Shown here: in pieces, positions 1 through 12,200 of the stretch
Position numbering within the stretch: the first letter of the stretch is position 1
Layout of the letters: the number at the start of each line of letters is the position of its first letter
Source: Guyanagaster necrorhizus
Lineage: Eukaryota > Basidiomycota > Agaricomycetes > Agaricales > Physalacriaceae
Reading direction: 5' to 3'
Length of the DNA stretch: 64,000 nt
Assembly (NCBI RefSeq): GCF_019112545.1
Contig: NW_025064927.1
Location: 1 to 64,000 of the forward strand
Made by a program: the position numbers and the translations under genes
Notes under the pieces: generated by a model
Databases searched by the model: none
What the model was told of the DNA's origin: nothing
The model's input: only the letters and a program-made list of their open reading frames with translations

Positions 1-173
1 AATATTCGCTACCGAGTTCGGGGTCTAGGTATTACAATGTGAAATACAGATGTGAAATGATAATGGTGAAATGAAATTAGTAGGTAATGGGAAGCGGCCG
101 GAGTCCGGTGGGTAGCGTGATAGAATTCGTGGTTGGTTGAGGTGACACGGAGGCCGGCGGCATGCACATAACA
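1..173 (-). mobile_element. LTR-A, 5' portion, cut by the window edge
   Basis: Reads on the minus strand as the start of a family A LTR (TGTTATGTGCATGC...), and its plus-strand end TAACA is at 169-173. It matches the right part of the solo LTR at 51788-52279. Unlike most copies here it keeps many CpGs, so it is one of the younger insertions. No polypurine tract lies to its right, so it is either the 5' LTR of a minus-strand element extending left of the window or a solo LTR. Confidence 0.85.
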
Positions 174-552
174 CTCATCAACCTCTACTTATTTTCTATT
201 ATCTACTAATTTTATTTTACTATTATCATTTTACATTCATATTTTATATTATAATATTTAGATTCTGAACATGATAATAGTGAATAGTTGACACTAGAGC
301 TCAATGAACTCTGACTTGGAATTAACTATTATTAATATATAAACTATAAAATAGCTTTTTACACTTTATACTTATTTGTTCTTCTCTTTTTTATCTGTCT
401 TTCTCTCTATTTCTTTGATAGAACTCTTTTTTGCCAATCTAAATCCTTAGGTCTCAACTCAAAGATAATATTGCCAACAGCTTTATTAATATCTATGCAC
501 TCTGCTAGTTTCTATGTATGCACTCAAGCTTAATCATTTGACATTTCTAACA
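174..552 (+). mobile_element. Degraded LTR-A relic
   Basis: This stretch follows the family A LTR in plus orientation: the ATTACCTACTAATTTCATTTC-like block, the ATATTTAGATTCTGAAC block, a TATATAAACTATA box region and a terminal TTTCTAACA at 544-552. It is strongly AT-shifted and lacks the first part of the LTR, which seems to have been lost where the younger minus-strand LTR (1-173) sits. No internal A sequence follows. Confidence 0.65.
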
Positions 553-1954
553 GTATTCTAAGATCAGATATTGTAAGATAAGATCATGTTTTCAAATTCT
601 GTGCATGTTAGTACTTAAGTTCTCAAATATTGATAAGATCTTTCTCTATTTTTTTTTATAAAATCTTTTTTTTGCTGTTATTTGTATAATTAAATATTAT
701 TATTATGTGAGTATAAAGATTGATAGTTTTTGACATTGGTTTTACTCAATCTACTATATCTCAACTTGTTTTCCTTGTTACTTGCTTATTTCTTTATCAA
801 ATCTCTGTCAAAATGATTTTTACTTTTATTGTTGTAAAGACAGTCATCATGTCTCTCTGCAAGAATTCTGTTATTACTGTAAATGATCATTTTGATTAGC
901 TTTAGAAGTATATACTATATATCTTTGTATGTTATTTCCTTTTTTATTATTGATCACTCATATAATAGTCTCATCTCAAGCATTATAAGAGTGAGCTCAC
1001 TAAGGATAAAGAGCTTAAAAAGTTGATCTTTCATGCTCACATTGCTATTAGAAAAGAATTCTATATTAATGCATTAAAGCAGCTTATTCATAAAGTGCTG
1101 AGCTTCTACTTCTTATTTGTGAGTTCATTCTTTTGCTCTTTAAAAATTTGAGTCTGCAGATTGTTTATAGATTTAAATATATGTGCTTATAATCAGTTTC
1201 ACTTTTTTTTTACATTATAAGTACAGTAGCTAGAACTATACATACAGTTACTATGCTTGATATATGCCTGTAGAAGGTATTTTCTGTATTGTGCACTAAT
1301 TCTTATTTAAATTAACTGCATTTAAAATCTTTAAATTGAGTGCTTTTTGAAATTTCTCAATGAAAATTTAATAGTTATCTCTCTTTAGGTTTTAGCACAT
1401 TTATTATTCTTTATAATTCCTTTGAATTTTTACATAGCTAGTATATAATCTTGTTATTGATCTTTATCAAATAATGTATGTGATATAGGATTATATAAAA
1501 TACTGCAATCTTTGAACCAATTAATATGCTATCTAGTTCTACCAGGATGTGATTTTCTGTATTTGAATAATCTAACATAAGTAAAGAGTCTAAGTATCTT
1601 AGTTTCATCTTTGCATTCAGTGCACTCTCAATCTGTGTATTGCATATTAAAATTAAGTTCTTTCACTTGAAGTCATAGGATTTAATTTTATTTATATACA
1701 TTATCATATATTTCAATATCTTTTGCTTTTGTTTTTTATCTATATTATTCTATATCTCTATTATTTTATCTTTTTCTAGTGTTATTATATACAAGCCCTG
1801 AAATTCTCAATTTTTTAGGATTTTGTCTGAATACTCAACTAGCTATATAGTTTCTAATACATTGAGCAGTAATATCAGATACATGCCAGTAACTGCAAAG
1901 AAAAGAGAATATTCTATTTTTTTCTTACAGCTATTCTGTCAGTTCATATTATAA
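553..1954. other. AT-rich intergenic or very old repeat DNA
   Basis: No gene, RNA or transposon family could be recognised. The sequence is rich in T tracts. Only a short exon-like open stretch near 972-1132 stands out and is listed separately. Confidence 0.5.
972..1132 (+). pseudogene. Short exon-like open frame of unknown origin
   Basis: An open frame of about 53 codons without its own convincing start. It reads as charged, helix-like protein (HLKHYKSELTKDKELKK... then IRKEFYINALKQL). It is embedded in AT-rich DNA where stop codons are frequent in all frames. It could be an exon of a decayed host gene or chance. I do not recognise the family. Confidence 0.2.
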
Positions 1955-1959
1955 CATAA
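1955..1959. repeat. Target site duplication of A1, left copy (CATAA)
   Basis: CATAA directly precedes the TGTTA start of the 5' LTR and is repeated exactly at 14500-14504 after the 3' LTR. Confidence 0.9.
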
Positions 1960-2448
1960 TGTTATATGCATGCTGCTGGCCTCCGTGTCACCTCAACCAA
2001 CCATGAATTCAATCATGCTACCCACTGGAATCTGGCCACTTCCTATTACCTATTAATTTCATTTCACTATTATCATTTCACATCCATATTTCACATTGTA
2101 ATATCTAGACCCCAAACTCAGTAGTGAATATTGACACTGGAACCCAACTCGAAATTAGCTACCATTAGTATATAAAGCCATGTATATCACCATAACTACT
2201 CAGTTTGAATATCAACTTGGATAAGCCATCTACACTTGGCACTCATCTCAACTCCTCCCTATCTCATCTATCAGATTCTGCTCCAAAAGATATTCCTGTT
2301 CACTTCCCTGATGGAACTCCATTCTGCCTATCCAGATTCTTGGGCTCTTGACTTAAGAGTGACATTGCCAATAGCTTCATCGACACCCACGCACTTTGCT
2401 GGACTCCACATGTGCACTCAAGCCCACTTGATTAGCATATTTCTAACA
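1960..2448 (+). mobile_element. 5' LTR of A1
   Basis: 489 bp, starting TGTTATATGCATGC and ending TTTCTAACA. Aligns along its length with the LTRs at 14002-14499, 23177-23675 and 30025-30522. The sequence just inside (GTATACTTGAACTC...) is shared with A2 and is where the primer-binding site should be; I could not assign a tRNA. Confidence 0.9.
2168..2176 (+). promoter_or_regulatory. Putative TATA box of LTR-A
   Basis: GTATATAAA lies about 210 bp into the LTR and is preserved in the other A LTRs, including decayed ones. Its position suits the U3 promoter. Inferred from sequence only. Confidence 0.5.
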
Positions 2449-2487
2449 GTATACTTGAACTCAAACTCTTGAGTCGAAAATTTTATT

Positions 2488-3936
2488 ATGTCCATCATAT
2501 TTACCAAATCCACAGAAACTGATCCCAAACAAACCCAGTCCACCCATTTAAATATGTTTTCCATGGAAGACATTCTGACCTCTACCTCAAAGGAACAACC
2601 AGGCCTTGTTGGATCAGCCTCCAGTAGAGGACAACCTTCCCATAAGGAAACTTACAATCACTCTAGCTTCACTGTCTGCCAATCTAATTACAACAACTCC
2701 CCTAACCCTTTCAATGCCACCAGCATTCCAACCAACAGGGCCTGATGGACCAGCCTGATGTATAGTGCCCAAACTGATCCCCCAATAAACCTCTTATCTC
2801 TGGGCAACATGCATGGGGATCCAGACAGCTCAGACTCAGAGGGTAGAGATGAAGATACCCCTACTCATACTCTCATCTGATGAGAACCAGGTGACAATCC
2901 ACCAAACCCTTTTCCAGATGGACCAGGAGGACCAGGAGGACCAGGAGGACTCAATGGCTCAAGCAGCTCCAATGGCCCCACAGGAAGTAACAATCCAAAC
3001 TAGCAGGACATGTTCCTAGAATTCATGAACCTGCTACAAGGAGTCTCTGCTTCTCTTAACAACCCTAAACCAGCCACTATCCACACCAAGGTCAAGGAAC
3101 CAGAACCATTTGATAGCTCTGACCCTCACAAACTGAAGGCTTTCATCATCTCTCTTCAGTTGAACTTCAATGACAGATCTACCACATTTGCAACAGATGC
3201 TAACAAGATTAACTATGCCATTTCATTCCTGGCTGGCACTGCACTTAACTGGTTTGAACCAGACATTCTTAACTCCAATCCATAGAATCTACTAGCCTGG
3301 CAATTCTCCTACACAGCTTTCCTAGATGAGCTTCATAGCAACTTTGGCCCCTTTGACCCCTTTGATGCCATCGGAGATGCTGAAAATGCATTAGAACACC
3401 TTCAGATGCATGATGAAGATTGAATCATGAAGTATATGGTCCAATTCAACCAGTATGCTTCACAAATTGAATATAGAGACAACTCCCTCTGCCACACCTT
3501 TTACTGTGGCCTCTGCACCCATATCAAGGATGACATGGCACACCATGAGAAGCCAAACAACCTTCGTGATATGTGCTTCCTTGCCCAAGAACTTGATGCT
3601 CGCTACTGGATCTGGAAGACTGAAATTGCCCATGAAAACTGGGACAATAAATCCCCCAACCTCAAATCCAAGAGGTCTAACACTTCTTCCTTGGACTCCA
3701 GCTCCACACTGAAATCTACCATCCCTAAGCCCTATGTCAACAAGCTAGGCAAAGATAGCCATCTTACTCAGGAAGAAAAAGACTGCCAGTGCCAGAACAA
3801 TCTTTGCATATTCTGTGGAGCCAAACACAAGACTGAGGACTGCAACAAGTGGAAGGCAGCAGTCTCCACCAAGGGTCATGCAGCAGAAGTCAACACTGCT
3901 CTCATAGAACCAGCCCTAATAGAGTCAGAAAACTAG
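2488..3936 (+). pseudogene. gag: A1 gag
   Basis: The capsid precursor of family A, about 480 codons in one frame from ATG (MSIIFTKSTETDPKQT) to TAG, broken by several in-frame stops but no evident frameshift. The start is conserved in A2 at 23716. Visible parts: an acidic/Pro-rich N region with a GGACCA repeat, a capsid-like block around residues 175-325 (EPFDSSDPHKLKAFIISL, then LNWFEP), and a C-terminal CCHC-like zinc knuckle [13 protein letters not shown] (C-X2-C-X3-H-X4-C). Some stops are TGA where arginine is likely (for example the double TGA near 2878). The pol frame follows in the -1 frame. Dead as a gene. Confidence 0.85.
2919..2951 (+). repeat. Short tandem repeat in A1 gag
   Basis: About 3.5 copies of a 9-bp unit (GGACCAGGA) encoding Gly/Pro. 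The matching place in A2 has no such array, so it expanded or collapsed between copies. Confidence 0.6.
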
Positions 3937-3938
3937 AA

Positions 3939-6900
3939 AGCAACCCTGTTCCCTCTGTGCCAGTTCAGGGTTGCGTTGACTGTATTCACACACCAGAGGT
4001 CATCACTCTCAATGCAACATCCCTTTTCAACCACTCCTTCCACATTCCTCTCTCAGCAGAATTACTGACTACTACAGAATACAATGGTTCCCCAACTTGT
4101 ATTATCCTATATTTTCTTGCCCTTATTGATTCTGGCTCTAGCCACTGCTTTGTTGACACTAAGTATGTAGCTACCAATGAAATCCTCATTAAAACCATCC
4201 CTAGTATGCAACTTCGATTATTTGATGGCTCCATTGGGAGCTATATATCTCAAATCACAACCATCCTTATCTGTTTTCCATCTGGAGACACCTTCTCCAT
4301 CAACTTCTATGTCACTCCTCTGGATTCATCTTGCAATCTTGTCCTAGAATACAACTGGCTCTCCTGCTACAATCCACTGATTGACTGGGCTGAGAACAGT
4401 ATCATTTTCTGTTCAAGCTACCAAGATCCCACTCCAACCAATTCTGTGGCCTCCACTGCATCTCAGGGACTTCTGTGCCCACAGGATAACAGTCCACTCC
4501 TCTCTGAGCCTTCCAGCTCAAATCTGGGACTTCTGTACCCATCAAACCCCATCAGTCCAACTCTCAGAGCTACATCCCATTCCAAATCGACTCCAGGTAG
4601 CTGATGGACTCCATTCCCATATGAACCCATCTACTCTTATCCTCCCTCAGAGTCTTTTACTATGAAAGCACATCCAAAGATCTCCATCATATCCGCTGCC
4701 ACATTTATCTGAGCCAGTGCAGAAGAAGGTGCTCAGCAGTTCACACTACAGCCTTCCTTGCCTAATATTGGAGCTAAAGCCACATCTGTGGAACCAGCAG
4801 ATCTTTCATCAGTGCCAGTAGAGTACCACAATTTTGCAGATGTCTTCAGTGATACCCTCTCTGAAAAACTGCCTGAACACAGACCATATGACCTCAAAAT
4901 CAACCTTGAGGAAGGAACCTCTCCACTGCTTGAACCCATTTATTCTCTCTCAGAATCTGAACTCAAGGCTCTATGAGAGTTCATTGATGATAATCTGTGC
5001 AATGAGTTCATTTCTCCATCCTGCTCTCTATGTGAGGCTCCAGTTCTATTTGTCAAGAAAAAGACCAGTGAACTCTGACTTTGCATCAACTACCATGGCC
5101 TAAATAAAATCTCCAAGAAAGATCACTACTCTCTCCCTCTCATTTCTGACCTCCTTGACTCCACCTGCTTTGCATGCATCTACACCAAGCTCAACCTTCG
5201 GCATGCCTACTATTTCGTTCACATAGCCAAGGGGAATGAATGGAAAACAGCCTTCTGAATCTGTTACAGTTCTTTCGAATGGTATATCATGCCCTTTGGC
5301 CTCACAAATGCTTCAGTGGCATTCCAATGATTTGTGAATGATATATTCTCTGACATGCTCAACATATCAGTAGTAGTCTACCTTGATGACATCCTCATAT
5401 ATTCCAACAACCCAGAAGATCACCAGAAACATGTTCATGAGGTCCTATGCAGGCTTAGAGCTAATGAACTCTACTGCAAAGGTTCCAAATGTGAATTTAA
5501 CTGGGACTCCATGGAATACCTAGGCTACATTCTATCACCTGAAGGACTTTGCATGTCTGCAGAAAAAGTCAAGGACATCCAATCCTTTCTCAGCTTTGCC
5601 AACTTCTACCATCGCTTCATATATAGATATAGTGACATCGTCATCCCCCTTACATGACTCACCTGCAAGGGAACTCCATGGAAATTTGATGACAAATGCT
5701 TGGCTGCCTTCAATGAATTGAAAGAGGCCTTTACACATGCTCCCATCCTTACTCACTGGGTTCCTGATCAAAAGATAGTGGTGGAAACCGACACCTCTGA
5801 TTATGCTATCACAGCCATCCTCTCCATCTACCTTGAAGATGGCAAAATTCACCTGATTGCATTCTGCTCTCAGAGCCTCTACAATATCAAACTCAACTAT
5901 AACACCTATGACAAGAAGCTCTTGGCCATTTTTGAAGCTTTTAAACATTGGCAGCACTACCTTGAAGGCTCTGCGGACTCTATTGATATCATAACAGACC
6001 ACAAGAACCTTGAATACTTTGCCACCACTAAGATTCTAACCTGCTGATAAGTCTGCTGGTCTGAATACCTATTCTAGTTCAACCTAGTAATTCATTTCCA
6101 CCCTGGAAAACTTAGTGGAAAACTGGATGCACTCACTAAATGATGGAACATCTACCCTAAAGAGAGGGATAGCCAATATGCCCAAGTCAACCTCCACAAT
6201 TTTCAACTCATGTTCACCCAAGAACAACTTTCAGTGTCACTCCATGCAACCTATCTTAAAGGCCCTACCCTCTGAGCCAGTGCCATCACAGACATTGACA
6301 AGCTCCACATCGATATCAAACAAGCACAATCTTCTGACCCTATATCCTCTGATGGCCTCTGCCAGGCTAAGGCCACTTCAGAATCCTTCCTCTCTCAGTG
6401 GTCCATTGATGAATCAGACATCCTCTGCTTTGAAGGCCACATCTATGTCCTGGAGTCTAGCGATCTCCATCTCTGTATACTACAGAACAATCATGACCAC
6501 ATCTTGACAGGCCACTTTGGTCAAAACCAGACATTAGAACTAGTCTGGTGAAACTATATCTGGCCAAAGATGCATGAATATGTCTGACACTATGTTAAGT
6601 CCTGCACAGTTTGTAGGCACAATAAGGCACCTAGACACCACCCCTATGGGTTACTCAAACCTCTGCCAGTCTCCGAACAGCCATGGGATTCTATTTCCAT
6701 GGACTTTATTGAACAACTACCAGACTCCAATGGATTTACTGCCATCTGAGTAGTCATAGACTGAGCTAGCAAGCAAGCCATCTTCATTCCCACTTACGAC
6801 ACCATCAACTCCATAGAGCTAGCCCAACTTTTCCTTATCCATGTATTCTCCAAACATGGAGTACCCAGTCACATCACATCTGACCATAGCTCCGAATTTG

Positions 6901-7793
6901 TCTCCCAATTTACTTATGCCTTAGCTGTGGCCTTTGACATAGAACTCCACTTTACCTCTGGTTATCATCTGGAGGCTGATGGACAAACAGAACAAGCAAA
7001 CTAAACTCTGGAACAATACATCTGCATCTATTGCTCCTACCAGCAGGACAACTGGGACACCCTCCTACCCACTGCTGAATTTGTCTACAATAATGCTCCT
7101 AATGCATCCACTGGAATTTCCCCATTTTTTGCTAATAAAGGTTACTACCCCAACATCACCATTCACCCAGAAAGAGATATCACCTCTGCCCAGGCCTGAG
7201 ATTTTGCAGTCAACCTTGATGAACTTCATCAAATACTGAAGGATGAAATCTCCAAAGCTCAGTCTTGCTACAAGACCCAAGCAAACAGACATCGGATTCT
7301 GGCACCCCCATTCACAGTGGGGGACAAGGTCTATCTCAGCTCCAAACATATCAAAACCACCTGCCCAACCAGAAAATTCTCAGAGAAATATCTTGGTCCT
7401 TTCGAAATCATAGTCCAACCTGGTACTCACTCTTTTACCCTGAGGCTTCTGCCAGATCTCTGGTCCATTCACCCTGTTTTCCATGTATCACAATTGGAAC
7501 CCATAGAAGAAAACACCATTCCTAACTGAATCCAACCACTACCGCCCCCAGTTGAAGTCGACAGAGAAGAACATTTTGAAATAGCCCAAATCCTTGACTC
7601 TAAACTGGACTGCCAGTTCTGCTGCCTACTGCTATACAAAATCCAGTGGCTAGGATATGAAGGTACCAATGAAGAATTTGCTTGGTTACCAGCCTCCAAG
7701 TTTTTCACCAATGAATTTATTGAAGAATTCCACCACCAATATCCAGGTAAACCAGGACCTTTGTCCAAAGTCATTCAAACATCCTATTTCTAA
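3939..7793 (+). pseudogene. pol: A1 pol (protease, RT, RNase H, integrase, chromodomain)
   Basis: One reading frame about 1,280 codons long, in the -1 frame relative to gag, interrupted by in-frame stops rather than frameshifts. Domain order: aspartic protease with [10 protein letters not shown] (about 4120-4150); reverse transcriptase with MPFGLTNA and catalytic YLDD (about 5380); RNase H (VVETDTSDYAITA, then YDKKLLAIFEAF); integrase with an HHCC-type zinc module (HDHILTGHFG... CTVCRHNK) and a core with SMDFI, SDHSSEF and DGQTEQAN; a C-terminal SH3-like part (VGDKVYLSS) and a chromodomain (YKIQWLGYEGTNEEFAW) near 7630-7690. A small deletion after EKVKDI, compared with A2, removes roughly ten residues of the RT connection. 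Ends at TAA in both A1 and A2. Confidence 0.88.
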
Positions 7794-7869
7794 TACAATG
7801 CTACTCTGGACACCACTAGTGCCCCACTTTACTATTTCAATTCTAACCACTAATTACCACCATTCAATC

Positions 7870-7985
7870 ACCTGATCCTTCTCATCCTTGAAAATCAGTC
7901 AGGCCTTCTTCCAGGCCTCCACCTCAGACTCTGAAAACAGCTCTGAAGGAGACGACATATTGTCTGATCCACAATTATCCTAGAG
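7870..7985 (-). pseudogene. Fragment of the family A antisense gene in A1
   Basis: On the minus strand this stretch encodes ELFSESEVEAWKKA and following residues, matching the C-terminal part of the antisense gene in A2 (28596-29894). Where A2 has a TAG stop, A1 keeps a tryptophan codon. The fragment is cut at about 7986 by the junction with B1, and a deletion of roughly 190 bp relative to A2 removes the last codons. It shows that the antisense gene belonged to the family and is not peculiar to A2. Confidence 0.7.
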
Positions 7986-7989
7986 ACCC

Positions 7990-9288
7990 ACACCACCCTG
8001 GAGGAGAAGTCCTTTCAGTATCAATACCACATCCTGGCTTTCTGAAGAAAAGCCAAAATATCTGAACCTCTGGAGAATCCCCGGCTTCCTACCAAAACCA
8101 TTTCCAGGACAGCTGCCATCCGATGAAGCTGAAGGGAGTGGACCAGCTCCTTCCAATGAGAAGAAGGATGACCCAGAAGCAATGGTGCAAGGGTGGACCA
8201 TCAAGGACAGATAGATCATCTGAAAAGAAGGCCCACCAACTCCAAGAAGTCCCATCGCCAATGATAGGTCCTTACACTCATTCTCAGGACCTCCGATGGA
8301 TTAGGTTGGTCCCCCTGGAGGGGAACCCCCAAATCCAATGGTGTCTCTTGATCCAAAGGTGCAAATATTAAACATCAAACCGATGCTAGGGTGGGAGCCC
8401 CTCCCTTTTAAAGGGGCTTCAGATGATATTGATCGTTTCCTTATGGACTGTGACCAATATTTCCAGGTGTTTGCCTCATACTTCCTCCATGACATGTATA
8501 AGGTAAACTACACCACCACCTACTTTGAAGACAAGGCAAAAGTATAGTGGGTACTACTGGCCCCCAACTTCTGGTCAGCTATCTGGCAGCATCATTGATA
8601 CCCTTCCTGGCTGGTCCTAAAGCAGATGATCCATGACAAGTTCACAGACCCTGCAGTATGGAAAGTCCACAGATCGAAGATGAAGGAATACAAGATGGGC
8701 GACAAGGTGGCACTGGACTACTTTGATGAACTGGAATGGCTCAGAAAACTCGCTGGTATCCAGGAGGACGTAGCTGACTCAGGATGAATGGTCAAGTACA
8801 TGAAGCAGGGATTGCTGCCTCATTACCTAAAGACTATTTCGGACCTCAGCCATAGCATCCCAGTCAGCTACAATGACTGGAAGGCAAGAATTATCCTAAT
8901 ATGGCAGGAATGACAGCGACAGAAGGCGGAGGCAGCCAACCTGTGGGACTAGCACAGGTACCAGGGACAGGGCTCGAAGCCCTCCACCTCTCACATGACC
9001 ATGTCTGCCAGACCTGGCGGCTCAGCTCCAACTTTCCAGAATAATGGGAAGCAAACTGGTAAGGGTCCAAGTGCCAGAATGGGCAAGCAGATTGATGTGG
9101 ATCGCTTCAAGAAGGAGGGGAAGTGCTTTAATTGTGGCCGACCAGGCCACATGGCCCACAATTGCCCAGAAAAGAAGAGCAAATACATGCGAGAGGATAT
9201 CAGGGCACAGATCGCTGAGTTGACAAAGGAAGCACAGGACCTCAGGGATGACAAACCCATGGAGGCAAAAGACAGGGCTGAGCAGTGA
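7990..9288 (+). pseudogene. gag: B1 gag, C-terminal two fifths
   Basis: Capsid and nucleocapsid part of a family B Gag. The recognisable core starts near ANDRSLHSF, followed by the conserved FKGASDDIDRFLMDCDQYF capsid block (about 8400-8465) and FEDKAKV; a CCHC zinc knuckle CFNCGRPGHMAHNC lies at about 9124-9165. The N-terminal approximately 600 codons seen in B3 and B4 are missing because of the junction at 7986. In-frame stops (for example TAG after KAKV near 8547, where relatives have TGG) inactivate it. The stop TGA at 9286-9288 overlaps the start of the pol frame. Confidence 0.85.
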
Positions 9289-12200
9289 GCGATTCGACTG
9301 CCTCAGCCAAGGAAATGAGTAATGGGTTACAAACTGCTGGACAGACTGACATTTTATCTTCTATAGTTTCCACCCCTATGGCTAAATTATGTGTGCATTT
9401 GAATATACCTGACCCTATTACTCAGAACCCAGAATCGCCCAAGGAACCAACAATTGCAACTCAAGCACCGATGAAGGGCCGAAGGGGGGCAGAGAGCCCC
9501 ATCAAAGGTATGCCATCATCAAAAGTTTGCTAAGCTAAAAATATAAAACAGACTTGATCACCCTTGGGCTGAACAAGGGAAGAAGGTGCTGACAGATGGC
9601 TAAAGCCATTTGATACCGAATGGACCTGGCAAGCCATCAAAGGTGCCAAAGACGAAGCAGCAGCAAAAGCCATACTCAAAAATTGGGTCCATAAAACCTG
9701 AGTTGAGGAGGTAATCGACAATATGGTTACAGGAATGAGAGAAGCAGAGAGGTGCCAAGCCCTGGAATGGCTTGATGAATTACATGGACCACGAAAGTTC
9801 ATTCGACAAACCAAATCTCCAGGAAAGGACCTCTTAACCAAGGCTCAGATTGAGATGCTAATATCTCGATCTACTTACAAGATTAACACCCTAATTGACA
9901 GTGGATGCACTGGGAGTTCAATTAACCGGGCTTTTGTCAACAAGCACAATCTCCCAATGTGTGCTACTGCAGCACCAATCCCAGTCTACAATGCAGATGG
10001 GACAAAGAACCAAGCTGGATCAATCACTGAATATGTGGAGCTTAGGCTCACTATTAGTGACCACTCGGAACGAATTGACTTAGCAGTAACCGATCTAGGA
10101 ACCAAAGAAGTATTCCTAGGACATGACTGGCTGATCCGACACAATCTGCTAATCAACTGGAAGACCAGATGTATCATTTTCGCTCGATGTCATTGCTGGA
10201 AGATTCCATTTGAATTACTGGATGGAGATGCCAAGGACTGATGAGATGAAGAAATAGAAGACAGTGAGACAATCCTTGCCATCGATATGTAAAGGGCCAT
10301 TAGCATGTGAGCAGTCCACCATGCTAATGACCTAGCAGTGAAGGCTAATGCTGGAAAGAAGGAGAAAACATTCAAGAAAATAGTACCCATATGGGCTTGT
10401 GACTATCAGGATTTATTCAAAAAAGAAAATTTCGATAAACTACCTGACACAAAGCCCTGGGACCATGCCATCGAATTAACTCCTAATGCCAATGCCAACC
10501 TAGATTGCAAATGCTACCCACTCAGCAATAACGAACAGCAGGAACTGGACAAGTTTTTGGAAGAAAACTTATCTAGTGGAAGGATTCAGCCATCAAAATC
10601 ACTGATGGCATCATCCTTCTTCTTTGTTAAAAAGAAGGACAGGAAACTTTGACCAGTACAAGACTACCGGAAACTAAATGAGATGATGATCAAGAATCAA
10701 TATCCACTTCCATTGATTGCAGAATTGATGGACAAACTCTGAGATGCCAAGTACTACACCAAGCTAGATGTCCGGTGGGGATACAACAATGTGCAGATCA
10801 AAGAAGGCAATGAGTGGAAGGCTGCTTTTTGAACTAACTGAGGGTTGTTTGAACTGATGGTTATGTTCTTTGGACTCACAAACTCACCAGCAACATTCCA
10901 GTGGATGATGAATGACATCTTCAAAGATCTCATTGCCACTGGAAAGGTCACAATCTATTTGGATGACATCCTCATTATGACTAAGACCAAGAAGGAACAT
11001 GAAAGGATCGTACAACAAGTACTATCTTGAATGAGGATGCACCGACTCTTCCTCAAGGCTGAGAAATGTGAATTTGAGGTACTGGAAACAGAATACCTCA
11101 GAGTCATCATCAGCAAAGAAAGTATCCAGATGGATCCCATCAAGATAGTGGGAGTAACCGAATGGCTGGAACCAACCAAGAAGAAGGAATTACAGTCCTT
11201 TTTGGGATTCACCAACTTCTACCGTCAGTTCATCCAGAACTATAGCAAAATAGTCTGACCAATGACACAATTAACTGGAAATTCCCCATGGACCTGGGGA
11301 ATTTCTCAATGGGAAGCATTTAATGGCCTTAAATGCCAATTAGCCAAGGATGTTATCCTAGCCATACCCAGTCAAGATGGAAAGTTCCAGGTGGAAGCTG
11401 ACTCCAGTGAAGGTGCAATTGGGGCTATACTGTCACAGGAACAAAGCAGCAAATGGCGACCTGTCACCTTTATGTCAAAGGCACTCACAGTAACTGAGCA
11501 CAACTATGAGATCTATGATAAGGAACTCCTTGCCATCATGCTTGCCCTTGCCAAATGGCAGCATTATCTCATTGGAGCAGTTCAAACCTTCGAGATCTGG
11601 ATGGATCATCAGAATCTTCGATATTTCTGACAACTCCAGAAGCTTAATTGCAGGCAAGCCAGATGGGTCATGGAGTTATTAGAATATGAGTATATGCTAC
11701 ACCATAAAGCTGGTGTAGCAAACAAAAAGGCTGACTTCCTCAGCTGCAGGGTGGACCACAATCAAGGAGGAGATGACAACAAGGAGGTTGTATTATTATG
11801 ACCAGAACACTTCCGAGCAATGATTATGCCCATGGAAGAAGAGATGCATGAATGCATCAAGAGCACCACTCAGGATATCCATAAATGGGATCAAAGGATT
11901 GCTTCATCACTCAATCATGAGTGGGGGCTAAAGAAAGAAGAGGGACTGATCTGATGCGATGGACGGATCTACATCCCAAGGGATCAGAAGCTCCATGGTG
12001 ATATCATTGCCACAAGCCATGATCATGCAACTGCCAGACACTCTAGGATTGCAAAAACAAAAGAGCTGGTATTAAGGGAATATTGGTGGCCCAAGATGGA
12101 CCATGATATCACCTGATATGTGAAAGCTTGTGAGACTTGTCAAAGGGGCAAGTCATCAACCCAACAACGAGCAGCGCCACTCCACCCGAATGAGGTCCCT

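Noticed and set aside
2449..2475. Primer-binding site for a specific tRNA after LTR-A
   Set aside because: The sequence after the LTR is conserved between A1 and A2, but I could not match it to a particular tRNA 3' end.
5535..6002. 155-codon open frame on the minus strand over A1 RNase H
   Set aside because: It is the shadow of the pol frame on the other strand; the plus strand encodes clear RNase H motifs here. No domain is visible in the antisense product.
9230..9290. Classical slippery heptamer for -1 frameshifting in B1
   Set aside because: GCAAAAGAC lies near, but it is not in the X-XXY-YYZ phase relative to gag, so no slippery site is claimed.
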